Assembly: GCA_946811695.1 (NCBI GenBank)
Contig: OX328132.1
Location: 94,029,034 to 94,093,033 of the forward strand
Direction: 5' to 3'
Length of the DNA stretch: 64,000 nt
DNA from: Gonocerus acuteangulatus
Lineage: Eukaryota; Arthropoda; Insecta; Hemiptera; Coreidae
Each line of letters opens with the position of its first letter. The first letter of the stretch is position 1. Made by a program: the position numbers and the translations under genes. The notes below the pieces were generated by a model. It did not search any database, had not been told where the DNA came from, and was given only the letters and a program-made list of their open reading frames with translations. This document shows, piece by piece, positions 26,058 through 37,596 of this stretch.

Positions 26058-26234
26058 TGTTAGAATTTATACCTCTGTGTAGTATCTAGTACATACTTAC
26101 ATGTAGAGCTACCGCTTCTTGTATCAGTTGTAATGGCGGCGTTCCTTCCTTCTCAATGTGGCTTTATACAATATACTTCTTATTAACTTAAATGTTAATG
26201 GTGTTAATTAATTATGCTTCCATAATCCTTAATT
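26058..26234 (+). repeat. copia 5' LTR
   Basis: Starts tgttagaatttatacctctg and ends ataatccttaatt. Identical to 29222-29398 except for two substitutions. The end is fixed by the target duplication on the far side and by the primer site that follows; uncertainty about 1 bp. Confidence 0.85.
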
Positions 26235-26249
26235 GGTTATGGGCCCTAG
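26235..26249 (+). promoter_or_regulatory. copia primer-binding site (half-tRNA-iMet type)
   Basis: ggttatgggccctag directly after the 5' LTR. The same ggttatgggccc core marks insect copia elements, which prime from an internal fragment of initiator methionine tRNA. Confidence 0.7.
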
Positions 26250-26273
26250 TGAATATTGTGTATAAAGAAAAAA

Positions 26274-26810
26274 ATGAGTTTAAACGTATCACCGGTGGAG
26301 AAGCTGGTTGGCCGCGATAACTTTTCCGACTGGAAGTTCGCTATGAAGGCTTATTTACAATTGGATGATCTTTGGAGCGTAATAGAAAAACAAGAGGATC
26401 CTGACCCAGCTAAGGGCAGGAAGGCATTATCACGAATAATTTTAGGAGTTGATAAGGTAAATTATTCACACATTAAAAATGCTTCGACATCACGAGAAGC
26501 ATGATTAGCGTTGGAACGTGCATTTGAGGACAGTGGATTAACTAGAAGAGTTGGACTTCTTCGAACCCTTGTAACAACTAGACTAGATAATTGTAGTTCA
26601 GTTGAAAGTTATTGTGATACTATTATATCTACAGCTCACAAATTAAATGAAATGGGCTTTAAGGTTGATGATGAATGGGTAGGCACTTTGTTGTTGGCAG
26701 GTTTGTCTGACGACTTTAGGCCTATGATTATGGGACTTGAAAGTTCAGGTATTAAAATTACTGGTGACTCAAAAAAGGGTAAAATTATTACAGGAAATAA
26801 AACCTCCTGA
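26274..26810 (+). pseudogene. gag: copia gag
   Basis: Start at the second in-frame ATG (MSLNVSPVEKLVGRDNFSDW), typical of copia Gag, which begins with a short lead-in to a W-K motif. In-frame TGA at 26502-26504 at a position where the family usually has Trp (E-A-W). The frame is then lost near the A6 run at 26771-26776; the true continuation lies in the +1 frame. Gag forms the virus-like particle. The product would be truncated at 76 residues. Confidence 0.8.
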
Positions 26811-28803
26811 GTTAAGGTCTGAGGATTCAGTGTTATATACTAATACCAATAACAAAAATTTGCCTAGATGTTTCAATTGTAATAGGGTTGGGCATATTAG
26901 AGCCAATTGTTCTATGAATAAAAAGAATTTTAAAGGCAATCAAAAATATATTAATAAAGGAAATAAGTCTAAAGCATTTCTAGCTTACTTATCTGGAAAT
27001 AATATTGAAAAGAATTCATGGTATTTAGATTCTTGTGCTTCAACACACTTGACCAATAACAAGAATAATTTTATTTGTAGCTCAGTTAAAAATAATAATT
27101 TAAATATTACAACCGCTAATAATTCAAAATTAAATGTTGAATCTGTTGGAAATGTTGAATTAAATTTAAATGTGTTTGGAAAACCTGTTAATATAGAAGC
27201 TAAAGATGTTAGTTTTGCCCCTGATGCAGCAATTAATTTATTGGCTGTCAGCAAAATTATACAGAAAGGTTATAAAATAAATTTTGATAGAAGGGGAGCT
27301 CGAATTATGGATTCTGATAACAAAGTAATAGCAACAGCCAGATGTAATAATGGAATTTATAAGTTGAATACTTTTAATACCTTAAAGCAGGAAGGACTTT
27401 TATTTGGAAATAAAAATATTGCATTTTCTGTAAGTGAAGATAATCTTCTTTGGCATAGAATGTTGGGTCATATGTCTAGAAAGAATATGAAAATGATTTC
27501 TAAAATGGCTATTGGGGTTAGTGATATAAAAATATCTGATAATCCTTGTGAAATATGCCTTAAAGGGAAACAAAGTAAATTACCTTCCTCTAGCAGTAAA
27601 AAGAAATCAAGAAAAATATTAGATCTAATTCATACTGATCTAATGGGGCCTATGGAACAAACATCTATTGGTGGAAGTAAATATATTTTTACTCTAATTG
27701 ATGATTATTCTAGAAAGATGTTTGCTTACTTCTTATCACATAAAAACCAAGTATTTGAAACTTTTAAGAAATTTAAAAGAATGATTGAAAACCAAACTGA
27801 TAGTAAAATTAAAGTACTTAGATCTGACAACGGTAATGAATATGTAAACCGAGGATTCAAAAACTATTTGTCAGAATGTGGTATAATCCATCAATTAACT
27901 ATTAGATATACACCGGAACAAAATGGAGTCGCAGAAAGAGCAAATAGAACAATAGTAGAAAAGGCTCGTTGTTTATTATTTGACTCTGGTCTTCCTAAAG
28001 AATATTGGGCAGAAGCTGTGAATACAGCAGTTTATCTTATCAATAGATCTCCTTCATCAGTTTTAAAAGAAAAGACACCATTTGAAGTTTGGTCTGGACG
28101 TGCACCTAATATATCACACCTAAGAGTTTTTGGCAGCCAAGTTATGTCACACATACCCAAACAAAAAAGAAAGAAATGGAATCCTAAATCTCAGAAATTG
28201 ATCTTTATAGGTTATGGTAATAATGTAAAAGGGTACAAATGTATTAATCCTGATAGTAAAGAAATTATTTTCAGCAGAAATGTTGTATTTTTGGAAAATA
28301 GAAGTAACTCTATAACTCGTTCTTCAAAAAAGGATGAAAAGAATTGTAATGAAGTAGTACAGTATCCATTGGAAGATGATAATGAAGAGACTAATGTTAA
28401 CGTTGAGGAGGAGACATTGCCTAAAGTAGATGATATTAAAGAAAATAATTTAGATAAAGATGAAGAAATAGGATCAGCTACTACCACTAGAAGCGGAAGA
28501 CTGGTGAAATTTCCTGAAAGACTGCAAAATTATGAAGTTTATTATTCGACATTTCTTCAGCCAGAATCTGATGATCCTAATACTTTTAAAGAGGCTTGGA
28601 GTGATAAAGAATGGCAGTTAGCAATTAATAAAGAACTTACGTCTTTGGAAGAACTAAACACATGGTCGATAACAGACCTCCCTCAAGGTAAAAAGGCAAT
28701 TGATTTAAAGTGTTACAGGTGTAGTTGTACTGTATGGAGGCAATCCAGTTTGTTGGCTTTCAAAGAAACAAACTTGTGTTGCACAGTCTTCAGCAGAATC
28801 TGA
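26777..28803 (+). pseudogene. pol: copia pol: zinc knuckle, protease, integrase; RT core deleted
   Basis: Open frame (about 688 codons counted from 26737). Numbered from there: CCHC knuckle at residues 45-58 (C-X2-C-X4-H-X4-C), protease active site D98-S99-C100 (DSCAS, against the more usual DSGA), integrase zinc domain H240/H245/C271/C274, and integrase core D301, D364, E400 with the D-X35-E spacing intact. A GKKAIDLK block follows at about 28690-28712, which is the entrance to RT. The sequence then jumps into RNase H in another frame, so the RT catalytic core with YVDD is missing. The terminal 28 codons are out-of-frame translation. Confidence 0.85.
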
Positions 28804-29113
28804 ATATGTGGCCGGAGCTGCAGCGGCACAGGAACTCACAAACTTGAAAGGTCTCTTATCCGAGTTCAATATTGAAGACCAACCAATTCTATACATGGAC
28901 AATTTAGGCGCTATTTCCATGGCTGAAACTTATGAAAACTCCAAACGCACTAAACATATTGAAATAAAAATGCATTTTATTAAGGATTGTGTAAATAAGG
29001 GATTATTCAAAATTGAATATGTACCATCCTCAGCAAACATTGCAGACATCTTTACAAAGCCCCTACAATATGAAAAGGTTAGTCAGTTTAGAGACAAGTT
29101 GCAATTATTATGA
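28716..29113 (+). pseudogene. pol: copia pol: RNase H fragment and C-terminus
   Basis: In the frame starting before 28808: AQSSAESEYVA, then YMDNLGAISMA, TKHIEIKMHFI and ADIFTKPL, the standard succession at the end of copia polyproteins. Separated from the integrase ORF by the RT deletion (junction about 28712-28716) and out of frame with it. Ends in TGA at 29111-29113. Confidence 0.85.
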
Positions 29114-29212
29114 GTGGACATTAATCTAACTCTTTATTTTGTATTTGTATTTATTCGATTTAAAATTTTATCTTTGTTTGTATTCTTTGTATGTTAGAAA
29201 AATTTTTAAATC

Positions 29213-29221
29213 GAGGAGGAG
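29213..29221 (+). promoter_or_regulatory. copia polypurine tract
   Basis: gaggaggag immediately before the 3' LTR (tgttag); the plus-strand primer site of reverse transcription. Confidence 0.75.
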
Positions 29222-29398
29222 TGTTAGAATTTATACCTCTCTGTAGTATCTAGTACATACTTACATGTAGAGCTACCGCTTCTTGTACCAGTTGTAATGG
29301 CGGCGTTCCTTCCTTCTCAATGTGGCTTTATACAATATACTTCTTATTAACTTAAATGTTAATGGTGTTAATTAATTATGCTTCCATAATCCTTAATT
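29222..29398 (+). repeat. copia 3' LTR
   Basis: Two differences from the 5' LTR; followed by the gtact duplication. Confidence 0.88.
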
Positions 29399-29403
29399 GT
29401 ACT

Positions 29404-29705
29404 TCTTTCCAAATTCTTTTTTAATTAATTTCGTACAACACAAAAAAAATACTACATAATGCTAATTAGGTAATTAGGAATAATGAAATAATAGGTCTCA
29501 ATTTTTTGACCCCTCGACTTAACGCAGTCTTTCCACGCATTCCTCGATAGTAAACTGTCGTTGTTCTTGGGGGGAAGTCCTTTTGGCAAAAAGATTGGGA
29601 AACTGGTTCCAAATCGACAGTTGTCCAGCCCAGTAAGGGAGGGCCGTCCGAAATTGGTTGGACATTAACCAATGGCGTTGGATAGGACCATTGAGGGTGG
29701 AGTGA
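29404..29705 (-). other. Unassigned; open minus-strand stretch
   Basis: Minus-strand frames are open over 29519-29719 and 29466-29747 but no motif is recognised. GC content is higher than in the surroundings. It could be a remnant of the DNA transposon whose MITE follows. Confidence 0.25.
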
Positions 29706-29930
29706 ATAAAAGCTAGCAATTGCTAGAACTAAGTATTTTCCAAGCAATTGCTAAGGGCCGAGTGAATAAAAAGGTTAGCTGCAGCTAGGGCTAGCACTTG
29801 CTTAGTTTATCACAGTTCCTAGCTGCAGCGAGGTAGAAGGTGTGAATAAAGAGCTGTGACTAGGTTCTAAGGTTAGCAATTGCTAAGGGAAAAGCTAGTC
29901 TGGTCTGGCTCATGCTAGCTTTTGAGTTAG
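29706..29930. mobile_element. MITE with AAAAGCTAGCA terminal inverted repeats
   Basis: Starts aaaagctagcaattgct and ends with atgctagctttt. Rich in agctgcagct and agcaattgct palindromes. A second copy lies at 37597-37895, where an internal 44-bp unit is tripled. The target duplication is not clear. Confidence 0.6.
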
Positions 29931-30342
29931 TCGTTTCTTTTCGCTCAATCATGGCGGCGTTTATGCATGTTCATAAGGAAAAGGAGTATTATATGCGACG
30001 GGACGTCTTCACGTTTTATTTTCATCTTCTTTAGCTACATTTCCTGCAGTAAAACGATTCTTTGAAGTTCTGGAGTTGACTTCAAACTTCAACTTTGAGG
30101 GGCTGCAGTCCCCTCCGAAATCGGTAAAGATTTGTCAAAAAAAAACAAAAAAAAAACATAGAAAAAAATAAATGATACCACTTTGGTCAGAAAAAATAAT
30201 TTCTTTTTCGTGCAATATCATTTTAATTGGCTAGCTATTCCAAGATCTAGATTGATAATATTCCATACCCCCCAAAATGCTCTCAGCCCTCCCCCCAATT
30301 ACTCCCAGCCTCTCCCGAAATTATTCTCTATATACGCCCATG
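29931..30342. mobile_element. Unassigned flank and hAT-like MITE, right part
   Basis: From about 30095 the sequence matches the CATGGGCGTATATA MITE family (ggggctgcagtcccctccgaaat...tctatatacgcccatg, ending at 30342). The left terminus is not recognisable. 29931-30094 contains a short ATG-led stretch with no motif. Confidence 0.5.
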
Positions 30343-30432
30343 CCGACCTGGATCGGTCACTTTTTATAAATGTATTAGTCAATGATCCTGTGGCAATGGA
30401 AAAATCTAATTACTAGCTGCTATTAAAGAAAG

Positions 30433-30609
30433 AAAGAAGAAAGAAAACCTGCTTGGGACAGCATTAGTAATGAATTTTCCATAGGGCGAAAGGTCACCGT
30501 TGCACAGTTAATTAAGTTGCTGAGTAACATTAAATCAAGCATAAAGAAGAAACCCGACCAAAAAGCCGCCGGCAATAAACCTATAAAATTGAAGCAGAAG
30601 GGAAATTAG
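30433..30609 (+). pseudogene. Myb/SANT-like (zeste/MSANTD-type) domain fragment
   Basis: An open stretch ending at TAG (30607-30609) reads KPAWDSISNEFSIGRKVTVA and continues with QLIKLLSNIKSSIKKK. The W-x-x-I-x-x-x-F-x...QL...NIK pattern resembles the Myb/SANT-like domain of zeste-type or Harbinger-associated proteins. No start codon or other domain is visible; it could be a gene fragment carried by a transposon. Recognition is by eye and tentative. Confidence 0.4.
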
Positions 30610-31143
30610 TTTTGATGAAATCCGAACATGCAGAAAATGTTTCAACTGAATCCCATGATTTTAAGTACCAAAACTAAAAAGTCCGATTCGCAGGAACTGC
30701 AACATCTTAGCGCAGTTCCGTTCATATCCCTTTTGTCATTTGAAAAGCTTAGAATAGAAACAGATAATATATGGTTCGGCCTTTGTTCAAAGGGCTTTAT
30801 GACTTTACCTGGTCAGGTCCGCCAGACCCCAGAATCCTCTTCCAGAGATACCTATTTAGTACGTTTCAATGCATTGAAAAATATCAAAATTTTTCACATT
30901 TTCTTTTGTTCGTCTACTATAGTAATAATTCTACCAATAAAATCAATTAAAAAATAAAATAAAAAACCAACAGAATAAAGTCAATTGAAAATATTCAAAA
31001 GACGTCATCGAATCTCTTTCTCTTGGCAAGCTATATTTCAAACAATGAATTGTTTTTCTTGTTTTACTTAATCTGTTTTATTGTCAAATACATTATCCAA
31101 CTTTAAGCAATTAAAAAATAACAAGGAATAAAAACAGATAAAA
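30610..31143 (+). mobile_element. Helentron-like fragments
   Basis: A short body piece (30612-30678), then a cap at 30679 with the tcatatccc...agacctc interior. The body ends at cagataaaaa, where the next cap begins. Confidence 0.6.
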
Positions 31144-31640
31144 AGTCCAACTCGCAGGAACTGCATCATCTTAGCGCGGTTCCGTTCTTATCTCTAGACT
31201 CATTTAAAATGATTAAAATAGAAGCTGTTATTATTATGTGGGTCCACATTTCTAGAAAGCATGAAGAATAGATAGTTAGCCGTCGAGGTGATAAGTAAAG
31301 ATGGGATAGTTGGGATTCGGCTAAAGAAACCTTAATAAGATTTTTGTTAAAAAATCTATATTTAGGACGTTTTGGCTACTCGTTGGTAGCCTTCGTCAGC
31401 AATGAAAGTGCCGGGAGGCAGAGGAGGACCAAAGTTGACAGTTCCATCTTTACTTTCAAGAAAGGTCTTATTTACGATCTTTCCTGGATGGGTCGGCCAA
31501 ACCTCCCTAGGAAGGACCCCGCTAGGCAGTTGAAAAGCTATATCTTGGAAATCCATATCACTAACATTAAATTGTTTTTCTTATTTTTCTTAACCTGATT
31601 TATTATCAAATACATTATCCAACTATAAGCAGTTAAAAAA
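31144..31640 (+). mobile_element. Helentron-like unit with the 490-bp interior
   Basis: Plus orientation. The cap (agtccaactcgcagg variant) is followed by the interior also found at 11676-12166 and 19660-20155, and then directly by another cap at 31643. The conserved donor-like GTAAG is mutated here. Confidence 0.6.
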
Positions 31641-32160
31641 AAAGTCCGACTCGAAGGAACTGCGTCATCTTAGCGCGGTTACGTACATCTCCAACTAATG
31701 GAATAGATTAGCATCACAAATACAGGAAACTGACAGTAGCCAACTTACACAGAAGCGGATAATTCTTAATCTGTATAAGTCAATACAATTATCTACCGAA
31801 AACGTACTTACTCTTCGACTACTGCTGAGAAGGCTCTATTCTAAACGACCAACAATTCGCTGTCATTTTAAGTATCTTGTTTTACTAGCAAATTCATTTT
31901 ACTGTTATAATCAACTGTAAATATGTGCTTCATGGGGAATAAAATTCCATTCTGTCGTGGGTTAAATCTTTCTATAAAATAAGAAATAACGATAACTTCA
32001 GTTGGAGGCTATGAGGAAGGTTAAAACAGCCAACGATTAGCCACTGCCACCATGATTACCACAGCCACTCCATACCTATTACCAATATCTTTCACCGTTT
32101 CTTAGCTTATTTTACTACAACACTAATTTTACTGATAAATGCAATTTAAAACAAGAAACA
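31641..32160 (+). mobile_element. Helentron-like cap with third interior type
   Basis: The cap (agtccgactcgaaggaactg) is followed by ttacgtacatctccaactaa and a block with acttacacagaagcgga that also occurs at 36303-36530 and, in reverse, at 6230-6393. Continues into a piece ending gcaatttaaaacaagaaac. Confidence 0.55.
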
Positions 32161-33203
32161 GATAATATAGAAACAGATAATATTTTCCTTGGCCTTTGTT
32201 CAAAGGGTTTTATGGCTATACCTGGGGTCGGGTCCGCAAGGCCCTAGAAACCTCTTCTACCGATACTTCATTTCATACGTTTCAATGAATTGGAAAATAT
32301 CAAAAATTTTCACATATTCCTGTGTTCTTTTACTATAGTAATAATTCTACAGATAAAATCAATTAAAAAATAAAATAAAAAAACCAACAGCATAAAGGCA
32401 ATTGAAAATATTCAAAAGACGTCATCGAATCATTTTCTCTTGGCAAGCTATATTTCTAACAATGAATTGTTTTTCTTATTTTGCCTAATCTGTTTTATTG
32501 TAAAATACATTATCCAACTAAAAGCAATTAAAAAATAACAAGGAATAAAAACAGACAAAAAGAACAGTTCGAATAAGCAAAATCAATTACTTTAATGTTT
32601 TATTTATAGGCATTTATTTCTCCGATTGACATCGCCTAATCAAAACTTTCATCAGAACCTTTTTTGTAGAGCATTGAGTAAGCTTTCTAATGGTATTCTT
32701 TCGTTTACCAAGATTTTCAACCTTTTTCGAGATATTAAGGAAAATACACAAAGTTACCAATACTTTTTATGTCTGTTAATAAAATATTTTATTCTAACCC
32801 TTCCTTAACTCCAAACGTAACCAAAATTTCAACATATTAGTTTTAATGATAGTAAAACATGCAGAAAATGTTTCAACTGAATCTCAAAATTCTAAGTACC
32901 CAAACCAAAAACGGTATTCAAAAATTATTTTTCCAATTTTCTCTAAAACGGTTAAAGCTTACGCCTTGAAAATGGTTTCATTCGTTTTCCTAGCCATAAA
33001 GCCTATAAAACGAGTACTTACAAGCTTATGAACTCAAAAACGTAAGCGTTACGATTTTTTTGCGCGATTTTCGCCCCAAACGCCATCTTCCAGTGGGCGG
33101 ATTTTGCTGGTTAACGAACTTGACTTTTAAAATCGGGCGACCGATTTTTGTACCAAATTTCATCAAAATCGGACCATTAGGGAGGCCAGAAATCCGCGAA
33201 CAG

Positions 33204-33271
<68 letters not shown>
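32161..33271 (+). mobile_element. Helentron-like body ending in (TA)n
   Basis: Plus orientation, starting without a cap (gataatattttccttggcc), full body, and (TA)n at 33209-33271. The cap of the next element is fused to the array at 33274. Confidence 0.65.
33209..33271. repeat. (TA)n microsatellite
   Basis: Uninterrupted TA array truncated by a Helentron cap. Confidence 0.95.
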
Positions 33272-33277
<6 letters not shown>

Positions 33278-34644
33278 CGACTCGCAGGAACTGCATCATC
33301 TTAGCGCGGTTCCATTGATATCCCTTTTGTCATTTGAAAAGCTTAGAATAGAAACAGATAATATGTGGTTCGGCCTTTGTTCAAAGGGCCTTATGATTTT
33401 ACCTGGTCGGGTCCGCCAGACCCCAGAATCCTCTTCTAAAAATACCTATTTAGTACGTTTCAGTGCATTGAATAATATCAAAATTTTCCACCTTTTCTTG
33501 TGTTCGTCTACTATAGTAATAATTCTACAATTAATTAAAAAATAAAATAAAAAACCAACAGAATAATGTCAATTGAAAATATTCAAAAGACGTCATCGAA
33601 TCTCTTTCTCTTGGCAAGCTATATTTCTAACAATGAATTGTTTTTCTTATTTTACTTAATCTGTTTTATTGTCAAATACATTATCCAACTTTAAGCAATT
33701 AAAAAATAACAAGGAATAAAAACAGACAAAAAGAACCGTTCGAATAAACGGAATCAATTACTTCAAAGTTTAAGCACTTATTTCTCCGATTGACATCGCT
33801 TATTCAAAACTTTCTTCAAAACCTTTTTTTTAGACCATTTAGTAAGCTTTCGAATGGTAACCTTTCGCTTCCCAAGATTTTCAACCGTTTACGAGATATT
33901 AATGAATGTATACGAAGTTCCCAAAACTTTTCATTATTTCTAGCAACAGAAAATTGGTCTCATTTTACCTATCCTGTTTTACACACAAATACATTTTCGT
34001 AACATAAGAAATTACAAAAATAAAAATCAATAAAAAACTAAGGGAAAGAGACAAAAATTACGAAAAGAACGACAAAAAACCGTTCATAAGAGCTAAACAG
34101 ACGTATTTGAAGTTTTAAGCACTTATTTCTTCGATCGACATCACCTAATCAAAAATTGTTTCAGAATCTTTTTGGTTGAGAATTTAGAAAACTTTCAAAT
34201 AGTTCCTATCCACTTATCAAAATTTCCCAACAGCGTTCGAGATATTAATGAAAGTAAACGAAGTTCCCAAAACTTTTCATGTTTATTCATAAAATATTTT
34301 ATTCTAACCCTTCCTTAACTCCAAACGTAACCAAAAGTTTAACGTGTTAGTTTTGATGAAATTCAAACATGCAAAAAATGTTTCAACTGAATCCCATGAT
34401 TGTAAGTACCAAAACCAAACTAGGCTTTGTATTTGTGTCGGCAGATACCTGGGGTATATTTACAACTCTTGAGGATTAACTCCTAGCAGGTACATGTTTC
34501 TGTGGACCTTTTGTTCCTACAGGCAGAGAAAGGACTCTCTATTCCCTCATAGTATCTAACCTGTGTGAAGTTGAATATTGTTTCTAATTATACGTATTCT
34601 GTTTTATTGACAAATACATTTGACTACTATAAGCAATTACAAAC

Positions 34645-34749
34645 ACTAGGGAACATGACAAAGAACTCGGAGTTGGAGCCTCGACAGTTTCAAGTCATTT
34701 GAAGGAAATCGGCAAATCCAAAACTGACATTTCATACGGTACAGCCTGA
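34645..34749 (+). pseudogene. Captured mariner-like transposase HTH fragment
   Basis: Third copy; ends KSKTDISYGTA and TGA. The neighbouring sequence 34420-34500 matches the reverse complement of 10650-10740, so the fragment moved together with its flank. Confidence 0.5.
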
Positions 34750-35498
34750 TATATTTCCAGCAATGACTTGTTTTTCTTATTTTAATTAATCTGTTTTATT
34801 GTCAAATACATTATCCAACTATAAGCAATGAAAAAATAACAAGAAATAAAAACAAACAAAAAGAACCGTTCAAATAAACGAGCTCAATTACTTCAAAGTT
34901 TAAGCACGTATTTCTCCGATTGACATCGCCTAATCAAATCTTTCATTCGAACCTTTTTTGTAGAGCATTTATTAAGCTTCCTAATGGTATTCTTCCGTTT
35001 ACCAGGATTCTCATTTTTTTCGAGATATTAAGGAAAGTATACAAAGTTACCAAAACTTTTTATGTCTGTTAATAAAATATTTTATTCTAACCCTTCCTTA
35101 ACTCCAAACGTAACCACAATTTCAACAAATTAGTTTTAATGAAAGTAGAATATGCAGAAAATGTTTCAACTGAATCCCATGATTATAAGTACCGAAACCA
35201 AAAAACGGCATTCAAAAATTATTTTTTCAGTTTTCTCGAAAACGGTTAAAGCTATCGCCTTGAAAATGGTTTCATTCGTTTTCCTAGCCCAAGAAGCCTA
35301 TAAAACGAGTACTTACAAGCTTATGAACTCAAAAACGTAAGCGTTACGATTTTTTTGCGCGAATTTCGCCCCAAACGCCATCTTCCAGTGGGCGGATTTT
35401 GCTGGTTAACGAACTTGACCTTTCAAATTGGACGACAGATTTTTGTACCAAATTTCATCAAAATCGGACCACCAGGGAAGCCAGAAATGAGCGAGCAG

Positions 35499-35502
<4 letters not shown>

Positions 35503-35565
<63 letters not shown>

Positions 35566-35572
35566 AATATAA

Positions 35573-35631
<59 letters not shown>
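35503..35631. repeat. (TA)n microsatellite
   Basis: TA array with an aaatataaatatatac interruption. Confidence 0.95.
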
Positions 35632-35633
<2 letters not shown>

Positions 35634-35765
35634 AATTTGAACCACCGTTATTTTCGGTCTCTAGGGGTTCTGAAACGCGAAATTTTCTTGTCGGCACTTC
35701 CGGATTGTTTCATTGTATCAACCTTATAAGCGGGGTTCCTCCCTATGGGGGAGGGAGGAACCGCG

Positions 35766-36890
35766 AAAAATTAAAAGTTTTCGGATCTTCATACGTTTGT
35801 CGTAAATATCTCAATAATGGTTGGAAAATCGTGGTAAGTGGAAGGTGATCATTCGAATGATTATTAAATTCTCTACAAAAAAGGTTCTGAAGCAATATTC
35901 GGTGGGGCAACGTCAATCAGAGATATAAGCGCTTAAAACTTAAAAAGTGTTTGTTCTGTTGTTTTGAAAGGGTTTTTCTCTTTGTTTATCTCACGTTTTA
36001 ATTGGTTGATTTATGTTTTAAATTGCAGGCATCAGTAAAATTAGTATTGTAGTAAAATACGCTAAGAAGCGGTGAAGGGTATTGGTAATAAGTTTGGAGT
36101 GGCTGTGGTAATCAAGATGGCTGTGGCTAATCATGATGACGTAGCATAGTTTGTTTTGAAATCTCCTACCTATATAACCTTCCACATAGCCTCCAACTGA
36201 TGTTATCGTTATTTCTTATTTTATAGAAAGATTTAACCCACGACAGAATGGAATTTTATTCGCCATGAAGCACATATTTACAGTTGATTATAACAGTAAC
36301 TGCATCATCTTAGCGCGGTTACGTACATCTCGAAGAAATGGAATAGATTAGCATCACAAATCACAGGAAACTGACAGTAGCCAACTTACACAGAAGCGGA
36401 TAGTTCTTGATCTGTATAAGTCAATACAATTATGTACTGAGAAGGTACATACTCTTTGACTACTGCTGAGAAGGCTCTATTCTAAACAACCAAAAATTCT
36501 TTGTCATTTTAAGTATCTTGTTTTACTAGCAAATTCGATTTTCCCACAGCCACTCCAAACTTATTGCCAATACCTTTCACCGTTTCTTAGCTTATTTACT
36601 ACAATACTAATTTTACTGATAAATGCAATTTAAAACAAGAAACAACCAATTAAAAAGTGAGATAAACAAAGAGAAAAGCCCTTTCAAAACAACAAAACAA
36701 ACACTTTTTAAGTTTTAAGCGCTTATATCTCTGATTGACGTTTCCCCATCGAATATTGCTTCAGAACCTTTTTTGTAGAGAATTTAGTAAGCATTCGAAT
36801 GGTCACCTTCCACTTACCACGATTTCCCAACCGTTATCGAGATATTTACGAAAAACTTTTCATGTCTATTAATAAAATATTTTGTTCGCA
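35766..36890. repeat. Inverted repeat, arms about 350 bp, spacer about 430 bp
   Basis: 35766-36115 and about 36546-36880 are reverse complements with moderate divergence (blocks aaaaagtgtttgttctgttg and gcatcagtaaaattagtatt). The spacer holds a Helentron cap fragment (36300-36335) and a tatataacc motif at about 36173. Probably two copies of the same repeat in opposite orientation. Confidence 0.6.
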
Positions 36891-37455
36891 TACTTCCTTA
36901 ACTCCAAATATAACCAAAAATTAAAAATCATAGTTGGGATTAATTTCCAATATGTAGAAAATATTTCAATTGAATCCCGCGATTCTAAGTACCCACAAAA
37001 AAATAATGACTTGCAAAAACATTGAATCCACTTTTCTCAAAAACGGTTACAGATATCGACAAAAAAATGGTTTCATTCGTTTTCCTATGTTAAGAAACCT
37101 ATAAAACAAGTACCTGCAAGCATATAAACTCAAAGACGTAAGAGTTGCGATTTTTTTTTGCGCGAATTTCCCCACAAACACTATCTTCCCGTGGGCGGAT
37201 TCTGCTGGTTAACGATCTTGACCTTTCAAATTAGAAGACAGATTTTTATACCAAATTTCATCAAAATCGGGCCATTTTTGACCTTGCTAGAGCGTTAAGA
37301 GACAAGCATATATATACCAATTTGGGCCACTTATATTTTCGTGATCTATAGGGTCTGAAACATGAAAGTTTCTAGTCGGCACTTTTGGATTGCGTCGTGA
37401 GGTCAACCTCATAAGCGGGTTCTCCCTATAGAGAGAGGGAGTAACCGCGCTAAAA
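36891..37455 (+). mobile_element. Diverged Helentron-like body and variant 3' end
   Basis: Old copy: body blocks are recognisable, with almost no (TA)n left (catatatata at 37310), and the variant hairpin ends gtaaccgcgctaaaa at 37455. It is the tctccctata subfamily. Confidence 0.6.
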
Positions 37456-37596
37456 CTGTTCAAAGGTTCGGACTCTTGCAGCATTAAAAGCATTTCATCG
37501 CACATTTGTGCATTGCTCTGCTGTAATCTTTCCCCAGGCCCACCCGATGCGATGGACAAGGTGCTCCCTTGAGCCAATGGGTGGAGTAATTAAAAG
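37456..37596 (-). other. Short unassigned open stretch
   Basis: On the minus strand, about 40 codons (SNAQMCDEMLLMLQESEPLN) without a recognised motif, just left of the MITE copy. May be a fragment of the source transposon gene; unproven. Confidence 0.2.

Larger units (their letters stand above)
26058..29398 (+). mobile_element. Ty1/copia LTR retrotransposon, internally deleted
   Basis: Two 177-bp LTRs differing at two positions, a 5-bp target duplication gtact (26053-26057, 29399-29403), primer-binding site, polypurine tract, and gag-pol remnants. Total 3.34 kb against about 5 kb usual for the family, because the RT core is deleted. The high LTR identity suggests recent insertion, yet the coding region already carries a stop, a frameshift and the deletion. 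Confidence 0.9.
33274..35765 (+). mobile_element. Helentron-like element, cap to 3' end
   Basis: Plus orientation: cap at 33274, body, a mariner-like fragment (34645-34749), (TA)n at 35503-35631, and 3' hairpin ending gaggaaccgcg. The terminal ctaa is lost (gcgaaaaatt). Two partial bodies are joined at about 33950 and 34430. Confidence 0.65.
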
